From: CAYNST01 sp964399955
GTDB lineage: Bacteria > Pseudomonadota > Gammaproteobacteria > Pseudomonadales > Cellvibrionaceae
Length of the DNA stretch: 30,584 bases
Reading direction: 5' to 3'
NCBI GenBank assembly: GCA_964399955.1
Contig: CAYNST010000034.1
Span: 1-30,584, forward strand
In this document: positions 23,170 to 30,584 of the stretch, piece by piece
Layout: the number at the start of each line of letters is the position of its first letter
Numbering within the stretch: the stretch's first letter is position 1
Translations under genes and position numbers: made by a program
Notes under the pieces: generated by a model
The model's input: only the letters and a program-made list of their open reading frames with translations
What the model was told of the DNA's origin: nothing
Databases searched by the model: none

Positions 23170-24204
23170 TTAAAAGTTTTCTGGCATCTTGGCTTTTTCG
23201 CGTGCGTGCTCGCGGCTGATGATGCGTCTTTCTACCAGATCGGCCAGGCACTGATCCATGGTCTGCATGCCTACCGATGCGCCCGTCTGGATGGCTGAGT
23301 ACATTTGCGCCACCTTATCTTCACGGATCAGGTTGCGAATGGCCGGTGTGCCGCGCATGATCTCGTGGGCAGCCACCCGCCCCCCACCGTTGCGCTTGAT
23401 CAGCGTCTGTGAAACCACCGCCTGCAGGGACTCCGACAGCATGGAGCGCACCATGGATTTTTCATTGGCCGGGAAGACGTCCACCACCCGGTCAATGGTT
23501 TTGGCAGCCGAGGTGGTGTGCAGAGTGCCAAACACCAGGTGGCCGGTTTCCGCCGCCGTCAGCGCCAGGCGAATGGTTTCCAGATCGCGCATCTCGCCCA
23601 CCAGAATGATGTCCGGGTCCTCTCGCAGCGCCGAGCGCAGGGCCTCGGCAAAGCCGTGGGTATCGCGGTGCACTTCGCGCTGGTTGACCAGGCATTTTTT
23701 GCTCTCGTGCACAAATTCTATGGGGTCTTCAATGGTGAGGATGTGGTGGTATTTGTTTTCATTGATGAAATCCACCATGGCCGCAAGGGTGGTGGATTTC
23801 CCCGAGCCGGTGGGCCCCGTCACCAGCACCAGGCCGCGCGGTACGGAGGAAACATCGCGAAATACCTGCCCCATGCCCAGTTCCTCCATGGTCAAGACCT
23901 TGGAGGGGATGGTACGGAATACAGCGCCGGAGCCGCGGTTGTGGTTGAAGGCGTTGACCCGGAAGCGCGCCACCCCCGGCACCTCGAAGGAGAAGTCATT
24001 TTCAAGGAATTCCTCGTAATCCTTGCGCTGCTTGTCATTCATGATCTCGTAGATCAGACTGTGCACCTGCTTGTGCTCCATGGGCGGCAGGTTGATGCGG
24101 CGCACATCCCCGTCCACGCGAATCATGGGGGGCAGACCGGCAGACAAGTGCAAGTCGGAAGCGCCTTGTTTGGCGGAAAACGCAAGAAGCTCAGTAATAT
24201 CCAT
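23170..24204 (-). CDS. pilT: Type IV pilus retraction ATPase PilT
   Basis: PilT is the hexameric motor that retracts type IV pili at the inner membrane, powering twitching. The 344-residue protein (start 24204, AAGG ahead) is standard length. Motifs: N-terminal ASDLHLSAGLPPMIRVDG (15-32), Walker A GPTGSGKS (130-137), Asp box ILTIEDPIEFVH, Walker B with the catalytic glutamate E204 (DIILVGEMRD), His box GHLVFGTLHTTSA, and the retraction-specific AIRNLIRE (288-295) followed by GMQTMDQ. All the expected catalytic residues are intact. It is the first gene of the pilT-pilU unit and diverges from yggS. Confidence 0.98.
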   Translation of the reverse strand: MDITELLAFSAKQGASDLHLSAGLPPMIRVDGDVRRINLPPMEHKQVHSLIYEIMNDKQRKDYEEFLENDFSFEVPGVARFRVNAFNHNRGSGAVFRTIPSKVLTMEELGMGQVFRDVSSVPRGLVLVTGPTGSGKSTTLAAMVDFINENKYHHILTIEDPIEFVHESKKCLVNQREVHRDTHGFAEALRSALREDPDIILVGEMRDLETIRLALTAAETGHLVFGTLHTTSAAKTIDRVVDVFPANEKSMVRSMLSESLQAVVSQTLIKRNGGGRVAAHEIMRGTPAIRNLIREDKVAQMYSAIQTGASVGMQTMDQCLADLVERRIISREHAREKAKMPENF

Positions 24205-24421
24205 GCTTTGACCTTATTATCTGGATTGGCGGGCGGGGCCCGGCCGATTACCGCAGGGGGTTCGACAAACTCAATTAAAACCCATCTGCCCACAAGTTAA
24301 CAACCGGCGGTCGCGGGCTTACCTGCAAAGGTTGGCATTATGGCGGAGTAGGCAATTGGGGGTTGCTCCACAACCTGCGCTAACGCTTTTCAGCAACCGT
24401 GTATAGAGTTTAGCTAAGTAT

Positions 24422-25105
24422 ATGCCTAAGATCGCAGAGAACCTAACCCGGGTTCGGCAAGAGATCGCGGCCCAGGCGCAAAGCGCAGGACGCGACCCCG
24501 GCAGCATCACCCTGCTGGCGGTCAGCAAGACCAAGCCGCCGGAGGCCCTTTGCCAGGCCTATGACGCCGGCCAACGCGATTTTGGTGAGAATTATCTGCA
24601 GGAAGCGCTGGAGAAAATAGCCGCGCTCAAACGCTTGCCCATTCAATGGCATTTTATAGGCGCACTGCAAAGCAACAAGACCCGGGCGGTTGCCGAGCAC
24701 TTCCACTGGGTGCACACCGTGGACCGCGTTAAGCTTGGCGAGCGTTTGTCGGCCCAGCGCCCCGCTGGCCTGCCGCCGCTGAACCTCTGCCTGCAGGTCA
24801 ACATAGACCGCGAAGACAGCAAAGCGGGTTGTGAGCCGGAACAGGCCCAGGCTCTGGCGCGAGCACTGGCAGCGCTGCCCAATTTGCGCCTGCGGGGGTT
24901 GATGGCCATACCGGCCGCCCGTGGGGGGACCGGCGCCTTTGCCCGCCTTGCCCGGCTGATGCAGAGCATCAATGATCAGGAAGGGCTGGATATGGATACC
25001 CTGTCGATGGGCATGTCCGATGACCTGGCCGAGGCGATTGGCGCTGGCGCCACCATCGTGCGTGTGGGCACCGCCATCTTCGGCGCCCGCTCGGCTAATG
25101 TATAA
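24422..25105 (+). CDS. yggS: PLP homeostasis protein YggS (PLPBP)
   Basis: YggS/PLPBP binds pyridoxal phosphate and keeps the free cofactor and some amino-acid pools in balance; it has no established enzyme activity. The 227-residue protein shows the family pattern: LLAVSKTKP with the PLP-binding lysine K36, FGENYLQEA, WHFIGALQSNKTR, LMAIP, the SMGMSDDL motif, and RVGTAIFGAR near the C-terminus. The ATG at 24422 is the only sensible start but has no clear ribosome site ahead of it. It diverges from pilT and is followed 64 bases later by proC, a very common pairing. Confidence 0.96.
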   Translation: MPKIAENLTRVRQEIAAQAQSAGRDPGSITLLAVSKTKPPEALCQAYDAGQRDFGENYLQEALEKIAALKRLPIQWHFIGALQSNKTRAVAEHFHWVHTVDRVKLGERLSAQRPAGLPPLNLCLQVNIDREDSKAGCEPEQAQALARALAALPNLRLRGLMAIPAARGGTGAFARLARLMQSINDQEGLDMDTLSMGMSDDLAEAIGAGATIVRVGTAIFGARSANV

Positions 25106-25106
25106 T
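25101..25106 (+). promoter_or_regulatory. Possible -10 element for proC
   Basis: A perfect TATAAT, preceded by TG, overlaps the yggS stop codon 64 bases before the proC start. No good -35 is seen at the right spacing (the bases at 25078-25083 are CTTCGG), so this would be a secondary promoter at best. Confidence 0.35.
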
Positions 25107-25158
25107 TCAACGCAATCGAGCAGCCCGGTGCCGGCGCTGTGCCGCAATTTGACGCTTT

Positions 25159-25162
25159 GAGG
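25159..25162 (+). promoter_or_regulatory. Ribosome binding site deciding the proC TTG start
   Basis: GAGG lies 7 bases before the TTG at 25170. Because the conserved NADPH-binding loop begins only a few residues later and there is no ATG between, this supports TTG as the true start codon. Confidence 0.7.
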
Positions 25163-25169
25163 ATCTGTT

Positions 25170-25991
25170 TTGACTGCAGCAAACATCGGCTTTATTGGCG
25201 GGGGCAACATGGCCCGCAGCATCATTGGTGGACTGATTCAGCAGAGCTACGACCCTGAAAAAATACTCGTCTGCGCACCCAGCGAGAGCACCCGCAGTGC
25301 GCTGGCAGAAGACTTTGGAGTTGGTGTTGCCGAGGACAACAGCCGTGCCTGCGCATTTGCCGAGGTTATTGTTCTGGCGGTCAAGCCGCAGCAACTGGTT
25401 GCCGTGTGTCAGACCCTGCAGCCCGCACTGCGTGCCGACACACTGGTCATCTCCGTGGCTGCCGGCGTCACCTGCGCCACAATCAAGACGCACCTGGGCT
25501 GCGCCGTGCCGCTGGTGCGATGCATGCCCAATACCCCGTCGCAGGTTGGCCGCGGTGTCAGCGGTTTGTTTGCCAGTGTTGAAGTAGACGAACGGCAGAA
25601 GGCCCAGGCAGAGACCATTCTTGGCGCGGTGGGGCAGGCGTACTGGCTGGCCGAAGAACAGCTGCTGGACGCTGTGACCGCCGTATCCGGCAGTGGGCCG
25701 GCCTACTTCTTTCTGTTTATGGAGGCCATGGCCGACGCCGGCCAGAAGATGGGCTTGCCGCCGGAGGTAGCCTTGGCAATGGCGCTGGAAACTGCCGCCG
25801 GCGCGGCCCAGTTGGCGGCCAGCAGCAATTTGGGGCTTGCGGAGCTGCGCCGGCGTGTCACCTCCCCCGGCGGCACCACTGAGCGGGCACTTGCCGTATT
25901 CGAGGCCCGCGGTTTGCGCGCCACTGTCGACGAAGCCATGCAGGCCTGCGCTGAACGCGCGCAGGTACTTGCCCGCGAACTCAGCCGCTAA
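25170..25991 (+). CDS. proC: Pyrroline-5-carboxylate reductase ProC
   Basis: ProC (EC 1.5.1.2) reduces pyrroline-5-carboxylate to proline with NAD(P)H, the last step of proline synthesis. The 273-residue protein has the Rossmann loop GFIGGGNMARSI (7-18), VLAVKPQ near 68-74, LVRCMPNTPSQVGRG (115-129), and the substrate-site motifs AVSGSGPAYFF and RRVTSPGGTTERAL, both conserved. Translation starts at TTG, supported by a GAGG site 7 bases upstream. It sits between yggS and yggT, an arrangement shared by many gammaproteobacteria. Confidence 0.98.
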   Translation: MTAANIGFIGGGNMARSIIGGLIQQSYDPEKILVCAPSESTRSALAEDFGVGVAEDNSRACAFAEVIVLAVKPQQLVAVCQTLQPALRADTLVISVAAGVTCATIKTHLGCAVPLVRCMPNTPSQVGRGVSGLFASVEVDERQKAQAETILGAVGQAYWLAEEQLLDAVTAVSGSGPAYFFLFMEAMADAGQKMGLPPEVALAMALETAAGAAQLAASSNLGLAELRRRVTSPGGTTERALAVFEARGLRATVDEAMQACAERAQVLARELSR

Positions 25992-26017
25992 TCAATTCAC
26001 CAGAGAACTGAAGCCCC

Positions 26018-26608
26018 ATGTCTACGCTGATTGAAATTCTCGTCTTCCTGATTCGTGTGTTCGGCTCTTTGTACCTGAGCTTGATTTTGCTGCGCTTTTT
26101 GCTGCAGACCGCCCGGGCCGATTTCTACAACCCCATTTCGCAGGTACTGGTCAAGCTTACCAACCCACTGCTTCTGCCCATGCGCCGTGTCATTCCGGGC
26201 CTGGGCGGGGTAGACCTGGCGTCTCTGGTACTCGCAGTGCTCTTTCATTACCTGGTCATGCAGTTGATGCTGGTGGTTGCCGGTTACGGTTTCCTGCCGC
26301 CACTGCGCATGCTTGCCTGGAGCCTGATCGGCGTTGCCCTCAACATTATAATGCTCTACATCATCGCCGGCTTTGTGGTGTTTATTTCCAGCTTCATTGC
26401 GCCCTACAGCCGCCACCCGGCGCTGCTGCTGGTTCGTCAGTTGATTGAGCCGCTGATGGCGCCCATCCGCCGCTTCATTCCCGCCGTGGGCGGGCTGGAC
26501 TTTTCCCTGTTCTTCGTTGGTATATTTTTGTACGTGATACGCATCGTGGTTCACGGTATTGGCAGCTCCATCGGCACGCCCTTTCCGTTCCTGATTGGCT
26601 ACACCTGA
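26018..26608 (+). CDS. yggT: YggT family membrane protein
   Basis: YggT proteins are small inner-membrane proteins of unsettled function, linked in some bacteria to osmotic tolerance. This 196-residue version contains two YGGT repeats, each with hydrophobic helices and a signature loop: FYNPISQVLVKLTNPLLLP followed by RRVIPGLGGVD (about 36-66), and LIEPLMAPIRRFIPAVGGLD (about 141-160). Around these I count about four to five membrane-spanning stretches (near 5-30, 68-90, 95-128 and 162-183). It follows proC by 26 bases and precedes metX by 22 bases, so co-transcription is likely. Confidence 0.92.
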   Translation: MSTLIEILVFLIRVFGSLYLSLILLRFLLQTARADFYNPISQVLVKLTNPLLLPMRRVIPGLGGVDLASLVLAVLFHYLVMQLMLVVAGYGFLPPLRMLAWSLIGVALNIIMLYIIAGFVVFISSFIAPYSRHPALLLVRQLIEPLMAPIRRFIPAVGGLDFSLFFVGIFLYVIRIVVHGIGSSIGTPFPFLIGYT

Positions 26609-26630
26609 GCCCCGCCGTTAAGAGCCCTTT

Positions 26631-27776
26631 ATGCCCCAGACCCTTGCGCCCGACTCCGTCGGACTGGTTGTGCCACAGACGCTGCGTTTTGATGAGCCGC
26701 TGGCGCTGGCCTGTGGCCGCGAACTGGCCAGCTATGAATTGATGGTGGAAACCTACGGCACGCTCAACGCCGCCAAAAGCAACGCGGTTTTGGTATGTCA
26801 TGCGCTGTCGGGCCACCACCACGCCGCCGGTTACCACTCCACAGAGCAAAAAAAGCCGGGCTGGTGGGACCATTACATTGGCCCGGGCAAAGCCATAGAC
26901 ACCAATCGCTTTTACGTGGTCAGCCTGAACAACCTGGGCGGCTGTCACGGCTCCACCGGGCCGCAAAGCATCAACCCCGCCACCGGCAAACCATGGGGTG
27001 CGGACTTCCCCACCCTGCGAGTGCGCGACTGGGTTGCCAGCCAGTACCGGCTGATGCAGCGTTTGGGCCTGAGCCAATGGGCGGCGGTGGTTGGCGGCAG
27101 CCTGGGCGGCATGCAGGCCATGCGCTGGTCACTGGAGCACCCCGAATGCCTGCGCCACTGCGTGGTCATCGCCTCGGCCATGAAACTCACGGCACAGAAT
27201 ATCGCCTTCAACGAGACCGCTCGACAGGCCATACTGTCGGACCCGGATTTTGCGGGCGGTCACTACCTGGAACAGGGCACCCAGCCGGTGCGCGGCCTCT
27301 CGGTGGCACGTATGATTGGCCATATTACCTATCTGTCCAATATTGGCATGGGCGAAAAATTTGGCCGCGAACTCAGCTCCGGCTCCTTTGAGCAGGGCAC
27401 GGACGAGCCGGTGGAGTTTCAGATAGAAAGCTACCTGCGCTACCAGGGCAGCCAGTTCTCCAAGACCTTTGACGCCAATACCTACGTGTTGATGACCCGC
27501 GCGCTGGATTACTTTGATCTGGCGCGGGAATACAACAACGACGCGGTGACCGCCTTTCAGCATGCGCGCTGCCGCTTCCTGGTAATTTCGTTCACCTCTG
27601 ACTGGCGCTTTGCCCCGGAACGCTCGCGCGAAATGGTCAACGCCTTGATGCGCGCCGACCGGGACGTGGTCTATGCGGAAATTGAATCGCCCTACGGCCA
27701 CGACGCGTTTCTGGTGGCCAATCAACCGCGCTATCAGGCGCTGTTCAAGGCCTATATGCAGGAGATTGCCCTGTAA
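26631..27776 (+). CDS. metX: Homoserine O-acyltransferase MetX
   Basis: MetX acylates homoserine, the first committed step of methionine synthesis. It is an alpha/beta-hydrolase: nucleophile S157 in GGSLGGMQAM (elbow), with D324 (TSDWRFAP) and H357 (YGHDAF) completing the triad. Other family blocks are CHALSGHHHAAG (56-67), NNLGGCHGSTGP (100-111) and IGHITYLSNIGMGEKFGR. The 381-residue length is typical. Family members use acetyl-CoA or succinyl-CoA; pseudomonad relatives with MetW next door have been shown to be succinyltransferases, so the donor cannot be assigned by name alone. The stop overlaps the metW start as TAATG. Confidence 0.96.
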   Translation: MPQTLAPDSVGLVVPQTLRFDEPLALACGRELASYELMVETYGTLNAAKSNAVLVCHALSGHHHAAGYHSTEQKKPGWWDHYIGPGKAIDTNRFYVVSLNNLGGCHGSTGPQSINPATGKPWGADFPTLRVRDWVASQYRLMQRLGLSQWAAVVGGSLGGMQAMRWSLEHPECLRHCVVIASAMKLTAQNIAFNETARQAILSDPDFAGGHYLEQGTQPVRGLSVARMIGHITYLSNIGMGEKFGRELSSGSFEQGTDEPVEFQIESYLRYQGSQFSKTFDANTYVLMTRALDYFDLAREYNNDAVTAFQHARCRFLVISFTSDWRFAPERSREMVNALMRADRDVVYAEIESPYGHDAFLVANQPRYQALFKAYMQEIAL

Positions 27777-28366
27777 TGCGTATTGACCTGCGTATCGTTG
27801 ACCAGTGGGTGAAGCCCGGTACCAAGGTGCTGGATCTGGGGTGCGGTGACGGCACTCTACTGAAAATGCTGGCGGAGCAGAAAAACGTGCGTGGCTATGG
27901 CCTGGAGATCAGCGCCGAGAAGATCCTCGCCTGCGTCGGCAAGGGCGTAAACGTCATAGAGCAGAACCTGGACGAGGGCCTTGGCAACTTTGACAACGAC
28001 AGCTTCGATACCGTCATCATGTCGCAAACGCTGCAGACCATGCGCCACCCGGCCGAGGTGCTAACCGAAATGGCCCGGGTGGGGCGCGAATGCCTGGTGA
28101 CCATTCCCAATTTTGGGCACTGGCGGGCGCGCCTGCATCTGATGTTTCGCGGCCGCATGCCGGTGTCGGACTTGCTGCCTTATGAGTGGTACAACACGCC
28201 AAATATCCATTTTTGTACCTTTCTCGACTTTGAAATCTTGTGCCGGGACATCGGTCTGAAGGTTGTGGACAAGGCTGTGGTCGCCGAAAAGCCCGCCGGG
28301 CGCCTGCTCCACAGTGTCAATCCCAACTTGTTCGGTGAAATCGGCGTATTCCGCGTCTGTAAATAA
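27776..28366 (+). CDS. metW: Methionine biosynthesis protein MetW
   Basis: MetW is a class I methyltransferase-fold protein encoded beside metX; it is thought to support or activate MetX, and its own methyl acceptor is unknown. The 196-residue protein has the SAM-binding motif VLDLGCGDGTLL (19-30), an acidic GYGLEIS motif after strand 2, the NLDEGL and DTVIMSQTLQ segments, and the MetW-typical VTIPNFGHWRARL followed by LPYEWYNTPNIHFCTF. Its ATG shares one base with the metX stop codon, strongly suggesting translational coupling and a joint role. Confidence 0.95.
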   Translation: MRIDLRIVDQWVKPGTKVLDLGCGDGTLLKMLAEQKNVRGYGLEISAEKILACVGKGVNVIEQNLDEGLGNFDNDSFDTVIMSQTLQTMRHPAEVLTEMARVGRECLVTIPNFGHWRARLHLMFRGRMPVSDLLPYEWYNTPNIHFCTFLDFEILCRDIGLKVVDKAVVAEKPAGRLLHSVNPNLFGEIGVFRVCK

Positions 28367-28380
28367 CCAGGTTTAGCATC

Positions 28381-28824
28381 ATGAAATTTCCCGCACTACG
28401 TCTTGCCTTGGCCGCCTTGCTGCTTTTTGCCGGGCTGTCTCAGGCTCAGGTGGAAGACACCAGCGTCGCTTTTGGCCCCTATACCGTGCACTACAGCGTG
28501 TTTCACAGCAGCTTTGTGCCCGCCGACATTGCCAGCCTGCACGGTTTGACACGGGCAAAAGACCAGGCATTGATCAACATTGCGGTGCAGGACACTGCCA
28601 GCGGGCAATCCGTGCCGGCGCGGGTCACCGGCCATGCCCGCAACCTGATGCAGCAGCAAAAAGCCATCAGCTTCAAAACCATCAGCGAGCCGGACGCCAG
28701 CTACGCCATTGGCAGTCTTCGCCACGGCAACGAAGAGGTTTTTCACTTCACGCTGCAGGTGGCGCCAGAGGGTGCAGACCAGGCCTACGAACTCAACTTT
28801 ACCCGCAAGCTCTACCGGGATTGA
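28381..28824 (+). CDS. Exported DUF4426 protein of unknown function
   Basis: The 147-residue product begins with a classical signal peptide: MKF, a hydrophobic stretch (about 5-19) and a likely cleavage after SQA at about residue 22, so it should be periplasmic. The remainder is beta-rich, with conserved-looking segments FGPYTVHYSVFHSSFVPADIA and ARVTGHARNLMQQ (both shortened here to what can be read directly) and a C-terminal LNFTRKLYRD. This matches the DUF4426 family, a gene found between metW and rdgB in Pseudomonas and relatives (PA0388 in P. aeruginosa, from memory). No function is known to me. It follows metW by 14 bases and precedes rdgB by 6. Confidence 0.85.
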   Translation: MKFPALRLALAALLLFAGLSQAQVEDTSVAFGPYTVHYSVFHSSFVPADIASLHGLTRAKDQALINIAVQDTASGQSVPARVTGHARNLMQQQKAISFKTISEPDASYAIGSLRHGNEEVFHFTLQVAPEGADQAYELNFTRKLYRD

Positions 28825-28830
28825 CGCGCC

Positions 28831-29439
28831 ATGGACAAGCCTCAAAAGCTGGTTTTGGCCAGCAACAACGCCGGCAAACTGCGTGAGTTTCAGCAACTGC
28901 TGTCCACCTGCGGCTATGCCGTTGTGTCCCAGGGCGAGCTGAGCATCCAGGCGGCGGAAGAGACCGGCCTGACCTTCGTGGAAAACGCCATCTTGAAAGC
29001 TCGGCACGCTGCTCAGTCCTCCGATCTGCCCGCGCTTGCAGACGATTCCGGCCTGGAAGTGGATGCACTCAAAGGCGCCCCCGGAATCTACAGCGCCCGT
29101 TTTGCAGGCCCCGGCGCCGCAGACTTTGACAACAACCAAAAATTGTTGAACGCACTGGCGGGCCTGCCGGAGCAAGAGCGCAGCGCCCGCTATCAGTGTG
29201 TGCTGGTGTTTATGCGTCACGCCCAGGACCCCACGCCTATCATCTGCCAGGCGGCCTGGGAGGGGCACATTCTGCCGGCACCGCGCGGCAGCGGCGGCTT
29301 TGGTTACGACCCGCTTTTTTGGCCAAAAGATGGCCAATGCTCGGCGGCGGAGCTGGGCAAAGAGCAAAAAAACCGCATCAGCCACCGGGGCCGCGCCATG
29401 CAGCAGATGCTGACTGCGCTGGCAGAGCTGCGCAGGTGA
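28831..29439 (+). CDS. rdgB: Non-canonical purine NTP pyrophosphatase RdgB (Ham1 family)
   Basis: RdgB (XTP/dITP diphosphatase, EC 3.6.1.66) hydrolyses ITP, dITP and XTP so that deaminated purines are not built into DNA or RNA. The 202-residue protein has the family motifs: LVLASNNAGKLREF (7-20), the TFVENAILKARHAA segment, the metal-binding ALADDSGLEVDAL (68-80), YSARFAG, GSGGFGYDPLF (substrate-binding loop) and KNRISHRGRAM. All are intact. The stop overlaps the hemW GTG start (GTGA), as is common for this gene pair. Confidence 0.97.
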   Translation: MDKPQKLVLASNNAGKLREFQQLLSTCGYAVVSQGELSIQAAEETGLTFVENAILKARHAAQSSDLPALADDSGLEVDALKGAPGIYSARFAGPGAADFDNNQKLLNALAGLPEQERSARYQCVLVFMRHAQDPTPIICQAAWEGHILPAPRGSGGFGYDPLFWPKDGQCSAAELGKEQKNRISHRGRAMQQMLTALAELRR

Positions 29440-30584
29440 TCGAGCCGCAAGCGCTCAGACTGCCCCCGCTGGGCTTGTATGTACACATCCCCTGGTGTGT
29501 GCGCAAATGCCCTTACTGCGATTTCAATTCGCATGAAGCACGCCAGATTCCGGAAGCCGAGTACGTGCGGGCCCTGCTGGATGACCTGAGCCAGGATGCG
29601 CAGATGGCGCAAGGGCGACGCTTGAGCAGTGTATTCTTCGGCGGCGGCACGCCCAGCCTGTTCAGTGCGCAGAGCATTGCTTCAGTTCTCGCCCGGGCAG
29701 AATCTGTGCTCGGCATGGAAGACGCTTGCGAAATCACCCTGGAAGCCAACCCCGGAGCCAGCGAATACAGCAACCTCAACCAACTGCGCGCCGCCGGGGT
29801 AAACCGCCTCTCATTTGGCGTGCAGAGCTTCAATGACGGGCACCTGCAGGCGCTGGGCCGTATTCACGGACGCGACGAGGCGCTGACGGCCTTTGCGCAG
29901 GCGCGCCGGGCGGGCTTTGATAACATCAATCTGGATTTGATGCACGGCCTGCCGGATCAAACCCAGGCGCAGGCACTGGCGGACCTGGAGCAAGCGGTTA
30001 GACTGGGGCCTGAGCATCTATCCTGGTATCAGTTGACCATTGAACCCAACACTGCCTTCCATAAAGCGCCACCGCTGCTGCCGGAAGATGACACCCTGGC
30101 AGAGATACAGGACGCGGGGCACGAACTTTTGCACGCTGCCGGGTACCAACAGTACGAAGTGTCTGCCTACAGCCGAACAGGCAGGCAAAGCAGACACAAC
30201 CTGAATTATTGGCAGTTTGGCGATTATCTGGCGGTGGGCGCCGGCGGGCACGGCAAGATCAGCTACCCTGATGGCCGCATTGAGCGCTACCGCAAGACGC
30301 GTTTGCCGGCCGATTATCTGGACAGCACCAAGCGCTATACGGCGGCCTGCGACCCCATAGCTGCGGACAAACGCAGCCTGGAGTTCCTGATGAACAGCCT
30401 GCGGCTGGTCGACGGCGTGCCACGCTCTCTGTTCAGCGCACGCACGGGCCTTGAAGACGGCGAGTTGCAGGCCGGGCTGGCCCGCGCGGTGGCCCAACAG
30501 CTGCTCTACGACCGCCCAGATCGCCTGCAGCCTACGCCGCTTGGTATGCGGTTTTTGAACCATCTGCTTGGGGAGTTCATCTAG
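29436..30584 (+). CDS. hemW: Radical SAM heme chaperone HemW
   Basis: HemW is a radical-SAM family protein related to coproporphyrinogen oxidase HemN; current evidence favours a role in heme handling and insertion into respiratory proteins. The chosen GTG start at 29436, overlapping the rdgB stop as GTGA, gives 382 residues, the usual length. The cluster motif is CVRKCPYC (C21, C25, C28), followed by FFGGGTPSLF, ITLEANPG, GVNRLSFGVQSFND, LDLMHGLPDQT, YQLTIEPNTAF and the QYEVSAYSR segment. The frame is open further upstream, but that part lies inside rdgB. The stop codon is the last three bases of the window, so the gene is complete. Confidence 0.96.
   Translation: MIEPQALRLPPLGLYVHIPWCVRKCPYCDFNSHEARQIPEAEYVRALLDDLSQDAQMAQGRRLSSVFFGGGTPSLFSAQSIASVLARAESVLGMEDACEITLEANPGASEYSNLNQLRAAGVNRLSFGVQSFNDGHLQALGRIHGRDEALTAFAQARRAGFDNINLDLMHGLPDQTQAQALADLEQAVRLGPEHLSWYQLTIEPNTAFHKAPPLLPEDDTLAEIQDAGHELLHAAGYQQYEVSAYSRTGRQSRHNLNYWQFGDYLAVGAGGHGKISYPDGRIERYRKTRLPADYLDSTKRYTAACDPIAADKRSLEFLMNSLRLVDGVPRSLFSARTGLEDGELQAGLARAVAQQLLYDRPDRLQPTPLGMRFLNHLLGEFI

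Noticed and set aside
1..30584. Mobile elements, tRNA or rRNA genes, CRISPR arrays, toxin-antitoxin or defence genes
   Set aside because: Looked for on both strands. No transposase or integrase motifs, no regularly spaced repeats, no cloverleaf-like sequence and no defence-type proteins were seen.

Overview
The window reads as chromosomal DNA of a fairly GC-rich gammaproteobacterium related to Pseudomonas and the Cellvibrionales group. The evidence is gene content and gene order. The Pil-Chp chemosensory operon (pilG-pilH-pilI-pilJ-pilK-chpA-chpB-chpC), gshB, a tonB3-like gene, algH, ruvX, pilT-pilU, yggS-proC-yggT-metX-metW, a DUF4426 gene, rdgB and hemW follow, as I recall it, the order of the Pseudomonas aeruginosa PA0386-PA0415 region. 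The genus cannot be fixed from the sequence alone. I see no tRNA, rRNA, CRISPR array, insertion sequence or prophage gene.

Layout. Positions 1-5002 (minus strand) hold a urease operon transcribed ureD-ureA-ureB-ureC-ureE-ureF-ureG, with ureG cut by the window edge. Divergent from it is ubiK (5155-5445, plus), a ubiquinone-biosynthesis accessory factor. It ends 9 bases from the end of the Pil-Chp operon (5455-18064, minus). That operon encodes two CheY-like regulators (PilG, PilH), two CheW adaptors (PilI, ChpC), the chemoreceptor PilJ, the methyltransferase PilK, the methylesterase ChpB and the 2115-residue hybrid kinase ChpA. A 536-base divergent intergenic region separates pilG from a plus-strand run: gshB, a TonB3-type gene, algH and ruvX (18601-21913). 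pilU and pilT (21960-24204, minus) encode the pilus retraction motors. The final plus-strand block (24422-30584) is yggS, proC, yggT, metX, metW, a DUF4426 gene, rdgB and hemW, several of them overlapping or closely packed.

How the genes work together. The Pil-Chp proteins, PilT, PilU and the TonB3-like protein together sense surfaces and control type IV pilus extension and retraction (twitching motility). The pilus structural genes are not in this window. Urease hydrolyses urea to ammonia and CO2, with UreD/E/F/G assembling the nickel site. The last block covers PLP homeostasis, proline and methionine synthesis, nucleotide-pool cleaning and a heme-related radical-SAM protein.

Novelty. Most of the window is well-conserved core genome and I do not see an undescribed defence or metabolic system. 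The points most worth a second look are the small set of canonical phosphotransfer domains in ChpA with a long acidic linker, a strong imperfect palindrome plus a terminator-like hairpin just upstream of algH, inverted and direct repeats in the pilG and pilJ leaders, and the rearranged borders of the Pil-Chp locus (urease/ubiK where chpD/chpE would be expected, and no pyr genes between ruvX and pilU).
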